DNA of 64,000 nucleotides from Halorubrum laminariae (GCF_024494655.1 NZ_JANHDL010000001.1:372001-436000), one strand, 5' to 3'; shown: positions 27,090 to 36,374, counted from the first letter of the stretch. Made by a program: numbers and translations. The notes: generated from the letters alone by a model not told the origin.

Positions 27090-28009
27090 GAGTCGTCATC
27101 GTCGGCTGCGGGTACGTCGGTATCGAACTCGCGCGACAGCTCGCCGAGCGCGGAGACAACGTGTCGGGCGTGCGGCGGTCCGACGACGGGCTCGCCGCGA
27201 TTCGGGAGCTCGACGACCGCATCGACGGATCGGACGGGAGGATCGCGGCAGTCCGGGCGGACGCGACGGACCCGTCGTCGCTCGAAGCGCTTCCCGACGC
27301 CGACGCGATCGTGTTCGCGGCGAGTTCCGGTGGCCGCGACGCCGACGCCGCCCGGTCGGTGTACGTCGACGGCCTGCGGAACGTGATCGACGAGTACGGG
27401 TCGCGATCGACGACGCCAGACCGGCTGGTGTACACCTCATCGACCGGCGTGTACGGCGACCACGACGGCGCGTGGGTCGACGAGGCGACGCCGATCGACC
27501 CCACGACGGAGAAGACTCGCGTCCTCGCGGAGGCAGAACACGTCGCGGTCGAAGGGACCGCCGAGGCCGGCATCGACGGGACCGTCGCGCGCTTTGCGGG
27601 GCTATACGGTCCGGAGCGGTACCGGATCGATCGCTACCTCGACGGTCCGGTCACGGCGGGATATCTGAACATGGTGCATCGTGACGACGCCGCCGGGGCG
27701 GTCCGGTTCGTCCTCGACGCCGACGCGGCCCGGGGCGAGTCCGTGCTGGTCGTCGACGACGAGCCGGTGGACAAGCACGCGTTCGCCGACTGGCTCGCTG
27801 ACGCGTGCGGCGTTCCCCGTCCGACCAAGCGATCGAAGGCGGAGCGGATCATCGACGGCGACCTCTCGACGGCCGCCGAGCGACGGATCCGAACGAGCAA
27901 GCGATGCTCAAACGCGCGGCTCCGGGATCTCGGGTACGCGTTCGCGTATCCGACGTTCCGCGAGGGGTACCGCGACGCAATCCGAGACGTTCGCCGTCAA
28001 AGCGGGTGA
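27086..28009 (+). CDS. NAD-dependent epimerase/dehydratase (extended SDR)
   Basis: A 307-residue Rossmann-fold protein. The NAD-binding motif is GCGYVGIE at about residues 7-14, followed by LAERGDNVSGVRRS. The catalytic region is YTSSTGVYGDHDG, where the usual YxxxK is altered: the Tyr is followed by GDHD and the Lys is missing. The C-terminal half (RYRIDRYLDG, NMVHRDDAAGAV) is typical of sugar-nucleotide or YeeZ-type SDRs. The substrate is not identifiable. The start ATG overlaps the DUF5791-like stop. Confidence 0.83.
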   Translation: MRVVIVGCGYVGIELARQLAERGDNVSGVRRSDDGLAAIRELDDRIDGSDGRIAAVRADATDPSSLEALPDADAIVFAASSGGRDADAARSVYVDGLRNVIDEYGSRSTTPDRLVYTSSTGVYGDHDGAWVDEATPIDPTTEKTRVLAEAEHVAVEGTAEAGIDGTVARFAGLYGPERYRIDRYLDGPVTAGYLNMVHRDDAAGAVRFVLDADAARGESVLVVDDEPVDKHAFADWLADACGVPRPTKRSKAERIIDGDLSTAAERRIRTSKRCSNARLRDLGYAFAYPTFREGYRDAIRDVRRQSG

Positions 28010-28096
28010 GGTCCGTGATCGGGTTCGACCGCCCCGATCGCGTCGAGCCGGAACGGTGACCAAACTTCATGTAGCGGGAGTGAGTCGCGGAGAGAC

Positions 28097-29272
28097 ATGT
28101 GGGCTCAGAGCGTGACCGACGGGCAGGTCTCACGGGTGGCCACGCTCGCGCGTGAGAACCCGGAGCTGACCATGGCAGCACTTCTCGCCGTCGGCGTGGG
28201 TGTCGTCGTCGCGTATACGCTGTTCCGTGCCCATCGATCGACCGGCGTCACGTTCCGTCGGCTGCTCGCCGAACAGGACGAGATCGCCGTGTTGATGCAT
28301 CCGAACCCCGATCCCGACGCGATGTCCGCCGCGCTCGGTGTCGCGTCCCTTGCGAGCCAAGTCGGCGTCGGTGCTACCGTTCAATACCCGGGACAGATCC
28401 GACATCAAGAGAACCGAGCGTTTCGGACCGTCCTTGACCTAGATCTGGATCCCATCGAACACGTGAGCGATCTCGCCGCCGAGTCCGTGGTGCTCGTCGA
28501 TCACAACGAACCGCGAGGGTTCGCGGGAGCCGACGGGGTGCTCCCGATGGCGGTGGTCGATCACCATCCGGGTGACGGTTCCGGAGAGCGGTTCACCGAC
28601 GTGCGGACCGACTACGGAGCGACCGCGTCGGTCGTCGCCGAGTATTTCGAGGAGAACGGCGCGACCCCAGTCCCGCCGGACAAGCACGCGAGCGAGACAA
28701 AAAGCGATCTCACGCTGCCCACGGACACGGCAACCGGACTGTTGTACGGGATCTTAGCCGACACGAAACACCTCACAGTCGGAGCGAGCGAGCCGGACTT
28801 CGCGGCGGCCGCCTACCTGTATCCGGGCGTCGATCAGGACCGTCTCGATCGGATCGCCAACCCGGCCGTCGACGCGGAGGTGCTCGAAGTGAAGGCGCGG
28901 GCGATCGCGGGCCGCCGGATCGAGGGCTCGTTCGCGGTCGCGGACGTCGGTGGCGTGAACAACGTCGACGCGATCCCGCAAGCCGCGGACGAACTGATCC
29001 AACTGGAGGGCGTGAGCGCCGTCGTCATCATCGGCGAGCGCGACGGGACCGTCCACCTCTCGGGCCGATCCCGTGATGACCGTGTCCACATGGGCAACGC
29101 GATCGATGCAGTGCTCGCGGACGTCGACAACGGCGATGGCGGCGGTCACTCGCGGATGGGCGGCGGGACGATCACGCCGACGATCGACCCCACCGGTGAC
29201 GAGGAAGGGTCGACGGTGGACCGCGACGAGTTGACTGACGCGCTGTTCCGCGCGATGGCCGGGGACGTGTGA
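28097..29272 (+). CDS. Membrane-anchored DHH-DHHA1 phosphoesterase
   Basis: A 391-residue protein. One hydrophobic helix at about residues 28-46 precedes the catalytic part. The DHH motifs are complete: HPNPDPDAMSAA (motif I), VDHNEP (II), VDHHPG (III). The DHHA1 domain closes with GGGHSRMGGGT. Relatives are RecJ-like nucleases, oligoribonucleases (NrnA) and cyclic dinucleotide phosphodiesterases. The membrane anchor, absent from RecJ and NrnA, is reminiscent of GdpP, though no PAS or GGDEF domain is present. A tiny membrane protein overlaps its stop. Confidence 0.88.
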   Translation: MWAQSVTDGQVSRVATLARENPELTMAALLAVGVGVVVAYTLFRAHRSTGVTFRRLLAEQDEIAVLMHPNPDPDAMSAALGVASLASQVGVGATVQYPGQIRHQENRAFRTVLDLDLDPIEHVSDLAAESVVLVDHNEPRGFAGADGVLPMAVVDHHPGDGSGERFTDVRTDYGATASVVAEYFEENGATPVPPDKHASETKSDLTLPTDTATGLLYGILADTKHLTVGASEPDFAAAAYLYPGVDQDRLDRIANPAVDAEVLEVKARAIAGRRIEGSFAVADVGGVNNVDAIPQAADELIQLEGVSAVVIIGERDGTVHLSGRSRDDRVHMGNAIDAVLADVDNGDGGGHSRMGGGTITPTIDPTGDEEGSTVDRDELTDALFRAMAGDV

Positions 29273-29403
29273 CTGTGGACGCCGATCGATCGATCAACGA
29301 TGGATGGCTTGCGCTCGCGGGCGTCGGAGTCGGGTACGTGATCGCAGTCGGGGTAGTCTTCGTGCTCGTGTTCGCGGTTCCGTACCTCGTCCTCGTCGCG
29401 TGA
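29269..29403 (+). CDS. 44-residue single-helix membrane protein
   Basis: A small frame starting GTGA inside the stop of the DHH gene. It encodes TVDADRSINDGWLALAGV and then a strongly hydrophobic helix (VIAVGVVFVLVFAVPYLV). The 4-base overlap and the single clean transmembrane helix argue that it is a real, coupled gene rather than noise. Its function is unknown; it may accompany the membrane-bound phosphoesterase. I have seen no named family for it. Confidence 0.6.
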   Translation: MTVDADRSINDGWLALAGVGVGYVIAVGVVFVLVFAVPYLVLVA

Positions 29404-29494
29404 ACGATCGTTCGGGAAGTCGGTGAAAAATTCGGGCGGTCGGAGATCGTGACGATTCGATACGATTCGGGAGCGGCCGGTGCATCCGGCGCAA

Positions 29495-30709
29495 TCAGGC
29501 GAACGCCAGCGAGTCGTCGGCCCCGCCGTCGTCGTCCTGTCGGAGCTTCTCGTGTGCGTCGAGGAAGTCGTCGAGCGTGACCTCCGTGCGGTCGTCGCGG
29601 ATCGCGAACATCCCGGCTTCGGTACAGATCGCCTTGATGTCGGCACCGGAGGCGTCGGGCGTCATCTTGGCGAGTTCCGTGAAGTCAATGTCGCTCGCGA
29701 GGTTCATCTTTCTGGTGTGGATCTTGAAGATGATCTCTCGGCCCTCGGTCTCCGGCTTGGGGACCTCGATGAGCCGGTCGAAGCGGCCCGGCCGGAGGAT
29801 GGCGGGATCGAGCATGTCGAAGCGGTTGGTCGCGGCGATGATCCGCACCTCGCCGCGCTCGTCGAAGCCGTCCATCTCACTGAGCAGTTGCATCATCGTC
29901 CGTTGGACCTCGGCGTCGCCGGAGGTCTTCGAGTCCGTCCGCTTCGAGGCGATCGCGTCGATTTCGTCGATGAAGAGGACGGCCGGCTGGTTCTCGCGGG
30001 CGACCTCAAACAGGTCCCGGACGAGCTTCGCACCCTCGCCGATGAACTTGTGGACGAGCTCGGAGCCGGCCATCTTGATGAACGTCGCGTCCGTCTCGTT
30101 GGCGACGGCCTTCGCCAGCATCGTCTTCCCGGTGCCCGGCGGGCCGTACAGCAGCACGCCGCTCGGAGGGGTGATTCCGACATCCTCGAACATGTCGGGA
30201 TGTTCGAGTGGCATCTCGACGGTTTCGCGGACCTCCTGCATCTGGTCGTCGAGCCCACCGATGTCGGCGTAGGTGACATCCGGCGAGTGCTCGACCTGCA
30301 TCACGCGAGCCCTGACATCGGTCTCTTTCTCAAGTTTCTTCACGACCGACAGCGAGTTGTTGACGGCGACGCGGTCGTCCGGATCGAGCGTCTCGCGCAT
30401 CTCGTCCGTGATCTCGGTGAGCGCCTCTTGATTGTTGCCGTGCTGTTTGATCACCGCGCCGTCCGGCGTGATCTCTTGGACCGTCGCGACGAACAGCGGA
30501 GACTGTTTCAGCTTCTTGTTCTCGTGGGTGAGCCGTTCGAGCTTCTGCTGGTACTTGTTGTTCTCGGCGTTCGCGTCGAGAAGCTTGTCGCGCATCTCCT
30601 CGTTTTGCGACTCGAGCACGTCGAGCTCCTCTTGGAGCGACTCGATCTTCTCCTGTCTCGACGCCGACCCATCGTAGGGCATCTCGACGTCGTCGACGGT
30701 GTCTGTCAT
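29495..30709 (-). CDS. pan: Proteasome-activating nucleotidase (PAN)
   Basis: A 404-residue AAA+ ATPase. It unfolds proteins and feeds them to the 20S proteasome. An N-terminal coiled coil (about residues 15-70, RQEKIESLQEELDVLE) precedes an OB domain. The AAA core has Walker A GPPGTGKT, Walker B LFIDEIDAI, the arginine-finger region RPGRFDR and pore loop FIGEGAK. The C-terminal residues are LAFA, not a clean HbYX. I chose the ATG at 30709 (MTDTVDDVEMPYDG) over an upstream start because of codon usage. It stands alone. Confidence 0.96.
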   Translation of the reverse strand: MTDTVDDVEMPYDGSASRQEKIESLQEELDVLESQNEEMRDKLLDANAENNKYQQKLERLTHENKKLKQSPLFVATVQEITPDGAVIKQHGNNQEALTEITDEMRETLDPDDRVAVNNSLSVVKKLEKETDVRARVMQVEHSPDVTYADIGGLDDQMQEVRETVEMPLEHPDMFEDVGITPPSGVLLYGPPGTGKTMLAKAVANETDATFIKMAGSELVHKFIGEGAKLVRDLFEVARENQPAVLFIDEIDAIASKRTDSKTSGDAEVQRTMMQLLSEMDGFDERGEVRIIAATNRFDMLDPAILRPGRFDRLIEVPKPETEGREIIFKIHTRKMNLASDIDFTELAKMTPDASGADIKAICTEAGMFAIRDDRTEVTLDDFLDAHEKLRQDDDGGADDSLAFA

Positions 30710-30848
30710 TGGGTGTAATAAAGCGTCTCGCGCGTAAGAGGTTTCGGGTGGAAGAGGATCTACCGGGTACATCCCGCGTATAATGCCCTACAGTAATTAA
30801 ATAAGATAGTAAATATTATTATGCGGTATGAATAAGGAGACAGTACGC

Positions 30849-31112
30849 ATGAGTACCACCGATACCGTCATCGCCGAGGAGAGCGCCACAGACCGCTGGA
30901 GCGACGTCCGAGATCTTCCGCCGAGCGCGAAGCTCGTCGCGAAAGTGCTCGATTACAACGACACCCTGACTCAGAGCGAACTCGCGGAGGAGACGCTCCT
31001 CCCGTCACGGACCGTCAGATACGCGCTCTCGCGGCTGGAAGACGAGGGGGTCGTGGACGCCCGGTTCTCGTTCACCGACGCTCGCAAGCGGTTGTACACG
31101 CTCGCCGTGTGA
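30849..31112 (+). CDS. Small winged-helix (MarR-like) regulator
   Basis: An 87-residue protein that is almost one winged helix-turn-helix: PPSAKLVAKVLDYND, TQSELAEETLLPSRTVRYAL, LEDEGVVDARFSF and DARKRLYTLAV (the wing). An ATG at 30828 in the same frame is an alternative start. The gap upstream (30775-30827) is unusually A/T-rich for this genome, with TTAAATAA and TAAATATT boxes, so it is likely a strong promoter. I prefer 30849 because GGAG lies before it. The target is unknown; the domain lacks a ligand-binding part. Confidence 0.78.
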   Translation: MSTTDTVIAEESATDRWSDVRDLPPSAKLVAKVLDYNDTLTQSELAEETLLPSRTVRYALSRLEDEGVVDARFSFTDARKRLYTLAV

Positions 31113-31162
31113 AGTGTGCGCTCCCCCGAATCCTTACCAGTGATAGCGACGCAGAGGGTGTT

Positions 31163-31432
31163 GTGGTCTCCACTACCGCTGTCAAACGCGCGCTCGCCGC
31201 GCTCGCGACACGCACCAACACCGCGACGCGTCCAGCCGTCGCCGTGATAGACGAGGCGGACGCGGCGCGCGCCGACCTCCGGCGGGCCGCCGGGTTCGTC
31301 GATATCGGCGGACTCGATCGGCTGCGCGACGCGATCGCGTCCGCAGAACGCGACGGCGACGACGCGGTCGCCGAGCGGGGCCGCGAGGCGCTCGACGCGT
31401 ACCGCCGGTTTCGGGCAGCGGCCGCCGGGTGA
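31163..31432 (+). CDS. Conserved haloarchaeal hypothetical protein (helical)
   Basis: An 89-residue, almost all-helical acidic protein (VSTTAVKRALAALATRTN, GGLDRLRDAIASAER, EALDAYRRFRAAAAG). I do not recognise a named family. Upstream starts exist; I chose the GTG at 31163 because the preceding residues are not protein-like and the promoter must fit between it and the previous gene. It lies between the wHTH gene and mre11 and has no obvious partner. Confidence 0.5.
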   Translation: MVSTTAVKRALAALATRTNTATRPAVAVIDEADAARADLRRAAGFVDIGGLDRLRDAIASAERDGDDAVAERGREALDAYRRFRAAAAG

Positions 31433-31528
31433 TTACGGCCGGCGGGTGACGACGGACGCGGTCGTGTCGCGCGATCGATGCCACGCCCCCGGAACCCCTA
31501 AACCCGATACCGGCCAAGACGCGGACAG

Positions 31529-32902
31529 ATGACACGGGTGATACACACCGGCGACACCCACATCGGGTACGCGCAGTACCACTCGCCGGTCCGACGACAG
31601 GACTTCCTCGACGCGTTCGCCGCCGTGATCGACGACGCGGTCGACGGCGATGTCGACGCCGTCGTCCACGCGGGCGACCTCTTTCACGACCGACGGCCGG
31701 AGCTCTCCGACCTGATGGGGACGATATCCATCCTCCGGCGGCTCGACGACGCCGATATCCCCTTCCTCGCGGTCGTCGGCAACCACGAGTCGACGCGGGA
31801 CGGCCAGTGGCTCGACCTGTTCGAGCGGCTCGGGCTCGCGACCCGGCTCGGCGACGAACCGACGACCGTCGGCGACACCGCATTCTACGGGCTCGATCAC
31901 GTTCCCGTTTCTCGGCGTGACGACCTCGACTACGCGTTCGCCGTCCACGACGCCGACTACGCCGCCCTCGTCGCTCACGGCCTCTTCGAGCCGTTCGGCT
32001 ACGCCGACTGGGACACGGAGGAAGTGCTCGACGAAAGCACGGTCGCGTTCGACGCGATGCTCCTCGGCGACAACCACACGCCCGATGTCGCTGAGGTCGA
32101 CGGCACGTGGGTCACCTATCCGGGGTCGACAGAGCGCGCGAGCGCGAGCGAGCGCGAGGGGCGCGGGTACAATCTCGTGACCTTCGACGCTGACGCCACC
32201 GGGGGCGACGACCGCGCCGAGATTCGGCGGCGCGCGCTCGATACGCGCCGGTTTGTCTTCGTCGAGGTCGAACTCCGCGAGGGCGAAGGCGAGGCGAGCG
32301 TGCGCGAGCAGGTGCGCCAGCACGACCTTGACGACGCGGTCGTCATCGTCGACGTGACGGGCGACGGCGACCCGGTCACGCCGGCCGCAGTCGAGGAGTT
32401 CGCGAACGACGAGGGGGCGCTCATCGCCCGCGTGACCGACCGACGGGAGATCGAGACGGACGACGAGGTGGACGTGAGCTTCGCCGACCCCGAGGACGCG
32501 GTCCGCGAGCGGCTCGACGAAATGTCGCTTTCTGCGGCCGCGGACGATGTCGAAGAAGCGATCCGAGCCGACACGGTTCCCGACAGCAACGTCAGGGAGA
32601 CCGTGAAACGTCGCGTCGAGGAACGGCTGGAAGACCCCGACGCGTTCGATCGGAAATCAGGGGACATCGAGACCTCGACCGACGGTGACGACGCAGACGG
32701 GGCTGGGCCTGACGAGACAGACCTGAGCAACACCGACGAGGCCGACCCTGATGACGCAGACCTGAGCGACACCGACGAGGCCGACCCTGATGACACAGAC
32801 CTGAGCGACACCGAAGACGCGGATTCGGACGACACCGACGACGCGGATACCGATGGCTCGTCTGCGATCGACGGACAGGTCTCCATGGAGGACTATCTGT
32901 GA
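31529..32902 (+). CDS. mre11: DNA repair nuclease Mre11
   Basis: A 457-residue manganese-dependent nuclease that acts with Rad50 on double-strand breaks. The metallophosphatase motifs are intact: GDTHIGYAQYH, HAGDLFHDRRP, VVGNHEST and LGDNHTPDV. The C-terminus carries an Asp/Thr-rich acidic tail with a 12-residue repeat (DLSDTDEADPDD) before the conserved end VSMEDYL. The start ATG 31529 gives the family N-terminus MTRVIHTGDTHIGY. Its stop overlaps the rad50 start by 4 bases, confirming the complex's operon. Confidence 0.96.
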   Translation: MTRVIHTGDTHIGYAQYHSPVRRQDFLDAFAAVIDDAVDGDVDAVVHAGDLFHDRRPELSDLMGTISILRRLDDADIPFLAVVGNHESTRDGQWLDLFERLGLATRLGDEPTTVGDTAFYGLDHVPVSRRDDLDYAFAVHDADYAALVAHGLFEPFGYADWDTEEVLDESTVAFDAMLLGDNHTPDVAEVDGTWVTYPGSTERASASEREGRGYNLVTFDADATGGDDRAEIRRRALDTRRFVFVEVELREGEGEASVREQVRQHDLDDAVVIVDVTGDGDPVTPAAVEEFANDEGALIARVTDRREIETDDEVDVSFADPEDAVRERLDEMSLSAAADDVEEAIRADTVPDSNVRETVKRRVEERLEDPDAFDRKSGDIETSTDGDDADGAGPDETDLSNTDEADPDDADLSDTDEADPDDTDLSDTEDADSDDTDDADTDGSSAIDGQVSMEDYL

Positions 32903-35592
32903 ACTTCGACCGCGTTCGCCTCTCCAACTTCAAACCGTATGGCGACGCCGACCTCCGGCTGACGGAGGGCGTCACCGTCATCCACGGGCTCAACGGCAGC
33001 GGCAAGTCGTCGCTGCTGGAGGCGTGTTTCTTCGCGCTGTACGGCTCGACGGCGCTCGACGGGACGCTCGACGACGTGATCACGAACGGCGAGGAAGAAA
33101 CCGAAGTCGAGTTGTGGTTCACGCACGACGGCGCGTCCTATCACGTCGAGCGGCGGCTCAAGACGTACGACGGCCGGATCGACCACCAGTGTGCCCTCGA
33201 ATCGATAGACAGGAGCGACGTGACCCGCGACGGCGCGCACGCGGTTCGTGAGTACATCACCGAATTGCTCCGGATGGACGCCGAGGCGTTCGTTAACTGC
33301 GCGTACGTCCGGCAGGGCGAGGTGAACAAGCTGATCAACGCCACGCCCCGAGAGCGACAGGATACGATCGACGACCTGCTCCAGCTCGGAAAGTTGGAAG
33401 AGTACCGCGATCGCGCCGGCGACGCCCGGCTCGGCGTCGAGGACGTGCTGGAGAACCGCCGCGGGCGACTCGATCAGATCGGCGATCAGATCGCACAGAA
33501 AGAAGCGAAGGGACTCCACGACCGTCTCAACGAACTCGAAAGTGACCTCGCGGCGGTCACAGACGAGATCGACCGGTACGAGACCCAGCGTGAACAGGCC
33601 GAAGAGACGCGAGAGACGGCGGCAGAGACGCTGTCGACGCACGCGGAGAAGCGCGAGAAGTTGGAGTCGGTCGCGGAGACGATCGGCGAGATCGAAGAAG
33701 CGATCCGCGAGGCGGAGCGCGAACGAGACGCGCACCGCGACGCGATCGCCGAGGCCCGCGAGCGGATCGCGGAGATCGAGACCGCGATCGACGACCGGAT
33801 CGGCGACGACAGACTCGACGCGGCGACCGACGAGGCAATCGCCGAGCGCCGCGAAGAACTCGACGATCGGGAGACCGAGCTTCGCGAGGATCTCGACGAC
33901 GAGCGAGTGAGCGCCGAGGCGTTTCGCAATCAGGCGGCGAACCTCGCCGAGAAGGCCGACGACCGCGCCGAGCGCGCAGCCGAGGCCGAATCGACGGCAA
34001 CCGACCTCGACGACGAGGCCGAGGCGGCGGCCGACGAGGCCGACGAACGCGAGTCGTCGATCGCGGAGCTCCGCGAGGAGGCGGAGACGCTCCGCGATCG
34101 GTTCGCGACCGCCGACGCCGACGTTTCCCCCGACGAGACGGCCGACGAACGCGAGGCGCTTCGAGAGCGGCGCGGCGAGGTTCGCGAGCGGATCGCGGAG
34201 CTGTCGGCGGAGCTGAAGAACGCCCGCGAGCGCGTCGAGGAGGCCGAGGAGCTGCTCGCGGCGGGGAAGTGTCCGGAGTGCGGGCAGCCGGTCGACGAGT
34301 CGCCGCACGCGAGCGGAATCGAGGAGGACCGCGAGCGCGTCGACGAGCTTGAGGCGAAGCTTGAGGCGGCCCGCGAGCGCGAGGACGACCTCGACGACCG
34401 GATCGCGGAGCTGAACGAACTCGCGACCGCGGCGGATCGACTCGACGAGATCGACGAGACGGTCGCGATGCTCGAAGAGCGCGTCGACGAGAAGCGCGCG
34501 GAGGCGGAACGAAAGCGGAAGTCGGCGGCCGAAAAGCACGAGCGCGCGGCCGAGCTTCGCGAGGAGGCCGAAGGGACCCGCGAGGTCGCCGCGGAGAAGC
34601 GCGAGGAGGCCGAGGCGGCCGCGGCGCGCGTGTCGGAGCTCGAAGACGCGCTCGCCGCGGTCGACGAGGCCAGAGAGGCGGTGGCTGCGATCGAGGAGCG
34701 CCGCTCGACGATCGCCGACGCGGAAGCAGAGATCGAGCGTCGCCGGGAGAAGCGGGAGAGTCTGGAGGAGGTGAACGACGAGCGGCGGGACCGGCTCGCA
34801 GACGAGCGGGAGCGTCGCGACGAACTCGCGGCGGCCGTCGACGAGGACGCGGTCGAGGAGGCGAAAGCGAAGAAGGAGCGGGCAGAGGAGTACCTCGACG
34901 AGGTCGACGAGGAGCTCGACCGGCTCGCGGAGCGTCGAACCGAATTGGAGAACGCGATCGGCGGGGTCAACGGCGAGATCCGGGAACTTGAGGCCCTCCG
35001 CGACGAGCGCGACGAGGTGGCCGAAACGGTCGAAGCGCTAGAGGGGCTCCACGAGGAGACAAGCGATCTGGAGGCGATGTACGGCGACCTGCGCGCGGAA
35101 CTGCGCCAGCGTAACGTCGCCGAGCTAGAGCGCACCCTCAACGAGACGTTCGAACTCGTCTACGGCAACGACGCCTACTCGCACATCGAACTCGACGGCG
35201 AGTACGTCCTCACCGTCTATCAGAAGGACGGCGAGGCGCTGGACCCGGAACAGCTCTCCGGCGGCGAGCGCGCGCTGTTCAACCTCTCGCTACGCTGTGC
35301 GATCTACCGGCTGCTCTCGGAGGGGATCGAGGGCGCAGCGCCCACGCCGCCGCTCATCCTCGACGAACCTACGGTCTTTCTCGACTCCGGGCACGTCTCC
35401 CGGCTCGTCCGCCTCGTCGAGGAGATGCGCGGGTTCGGCGTGCGGCAGATTCTCATCGTCAGCCACGACGACGAGTTGGTAGGAGCCGCAGATGAACTCG
35501 TCACCGTCGAGAAAGATCCCCGATCGAACCGGTCGACGGTCCGGAGAGAAGACGTGGGGGAACTCGATGTCGCGTCGCTCGCGGACGATTGA
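32899..35592 (+). CDS. rad50: DNA double-strand break repair ATPase Rad50
   Basis: An 897-residue SMC-like ATPase. It tethers DNA ends and controls Mre11. The N-terminal Walker A (HGLNGSGKSSLLEA) and the C-terminal signature LSGGERALFNLS plus Walker B LILDEPTVFLD make one ATPase head. Between them lie two long coiled-coil arms rich in Glu/Arg/Ala. They meet at the zinc hook CPECGQPVDE (about residue 457). Translation starts at a GTG overlapping the mre11 stop. The coiled-coil arms give large antisense open frames that I discount. Confidence 0.96.
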   Translation: MNFDRVRLSNFKPYGDADLRLTEGVTVIHGLNGSGKSSLLEACFFALYGSTALDGTLDDVITNGEEETEVELWFTHDGASYHVERRLKTYDGRIDHQCALESIDRSDVTRDGAHAVREYITELLRMDAEAFVNCAYVRQGEVNKLINATPRERQDTIDDLLQLGKLEEYRDRAGDARLGVEDVLENRRGRLDQIGDQIAQKEAKGLHDRLNELESDLAAVTDEIDRYETQREQAEETRETAAETLSTHAEKREKLESVAETIGEIEEAIREAERERDAHRDAIAEARERIAEIETAIDDRIGDDRLDAATDEAIAERREELDDRETELREDLDDERVSAEAFRNQAANLAEKADDRAERAAEAESTATDLDDEAEAAADEADERESSIAELREEAETLRDRFATADADVSPDETADEREALRERRGEVRERIAELSAELKNARERVEEAEELLAAGKCPECGQPVDESPHASGIEEDRERVDELEAKLEAAREREDDLDDRIAELNELATAADRLDEIDETVAMLEERVDEKRAEAERKRKSAAEKHERAAELREEAEGTREVAAEKREEAEAAAARVSELEDALAAVDEAREAVAAIEERRSTIADAEAEIERRREKRESLEEVNDERRDRLADERERRDELAAAVDEDAVEEAKAKKERAEEYLDEVDEELDRLAERRTELENAIGGVNGEIRELEALRDERDEVAETVEALEGLHEETSDLEAMYGDLRAELRQRNVAELERTLNETFELVYGNDAYSHIELDGEYVLTVYQKDGEALDPEQLSGGERALFNLSLRCAIYRLLSEGIEGAAPTPPLILDEPTVFLDSGHVSRLVRLVEEMRGFGVRQILIVSHDDELVGAADELVTVEKDPRSNRSTVRREDVGELDVASLADD

Positions 35593-35654
35593 ATCGGATC
35601 GCAGAGTCGAACGGTCCCGGTCGGAGAGCTGGGACCGACGACAGGACGACTCCT

Positions 35655-35804
35655 CTACGCGGCGCGGCGCTCTTTCGCCTTCGGGCGGAGATTCGTGTAG
35701 CCGCACTTGCGGCAGCGGTCGGCGTCGGGGGAGTTGCGGGCGTTACAGCGCATGCAGATGTGTCGATCGAGGTTGCGGCGTTCCGCGGCGTCGAAACTGG
35801 CCAT
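35655..35804 (-). CDS. rpl40e: 50S ribosomal protein L40e
   Basis: A 49-residue zinc-finger ribosomal protein. It begins [20 protein letters not shown]. The four cysteines (CMRC, CRKC) bind zinc, and the tail [12 protein letters not shown] matches archaeal L40e. It belongs to the large ribosomal subunit. A minus-strand TTTTAC box (35828-35833) lies about 27 bases before the ATG at 35804. It is convergent with rad50 and followed on the same strand by no other ribosomal gene. Confidence 0.95.
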   Translation of the reverse strand: MASFDAAERRNLDRHICMRCNARNSPDADRCRKCGYTNLRPKAKERRAA

Positions 35805-35827
35805 ACGGCTACTGTCGTGGCGACGCT

Positions 35828-35833
35828 GTAAAA
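35828..35833 (-). promoter_or_regulatory. TATA-like box of rpl40e
   Basis: TTTTAC on the minus strand, 24-29 bases before the L40e ATG. The spacing fits a leaderless transcript. Confidence 0.5.
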
Positions 35834-35876
35834 GCTTGCGAGACGCGTCGGATCGCGGTCGTCGACGACTGGCCAG

Positions 35877-36146
35877 CTACGCGCCAGCCTCGGAGAGCGC
35901 CGATTCGATGTCCTCGCGCTGTGTGACGCCCACGAACCGGTCGACGACGCCGTCGTCGTTCTCGACGATCAGCGTCGGCAGCGATCGGACCTGATACTGG
36001 TTGGCGACGTCCTGTTCCTCGTCGACGTTCACCTTCTGTAGCTCGAAGGCGTCGCCGAGGTCCTCCTGAATCTCCTCGAGGATCGGGTCCTGCGTCTTAC
36101 ACGGGCCACACCAGTCTGCGTGAAAATCCAGCAGTCGAACAGTCAT
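35877..36146 (-). CDS. Thioredoxin-family protein
   Basis: An 89-residue thioredoxin fold. The active site is WCGPCK within DFHADWCGPCKTQDP, and the cis-Pro lies in VRSLPTLIVEN, so it is redox-competent. It is about 15 residues shorter than bacterial thioredoxin, because the first beta-alpha pair is trimmed, which is common in archaea. I chose the ATG at 36146 (MTVRLLDFHADW). A CTTATG box at about 36176-36181 on the minus strand could be its promoter. It is divergent from Sec61-beta. Confidence 0.92.
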   Translation of the reverse strand: MTVRLLDFHADWCGPCKTQDPILEEIQEDLGDAFELQKVNVDEEQDVANQYQVRSLPTLIVENDDGVVDRFVGVTQREDIESALSEAGA

Positions 36147-36344
36147 TATCCGCCCAAATCTACCGTCGCACCGCGCATAAGGGTTTCCCACTCGTGCGTG
36201 ATGGAACACAAAACCGCCGGCTCTGCCGAACCCGTCGGCCGCGACGTGTCGGTCCCCGACCGACGGAATGGGGTGGGTTCGCCCCGACTTGACGGTGGGA
36301 TGGGAGACGTGTGACGCGACGCGTTGCGTGGCGCGAACGAAACG

Positions 36345-36350
36345 TTTAGG
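36345..36350 (+). promoter_or_regulatory. TATA-like box of the Sec61-beta gene
   Basis: TTTAGG lies 25-30 bases before the ATG at 36375, at the right distance for a leaderless transcript. Confidence 0.5.
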
Positions 36351-36374
36351 ACGTAGAGAGACGCATCGGAGAGT

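Noticed and set aside
32893..34539. Long open frame opposite rad50
   Set aside because: Antisense shadow of the Rad50 coiled-coil arms; the protein shows Leu/Arg-rich composition and no domain.
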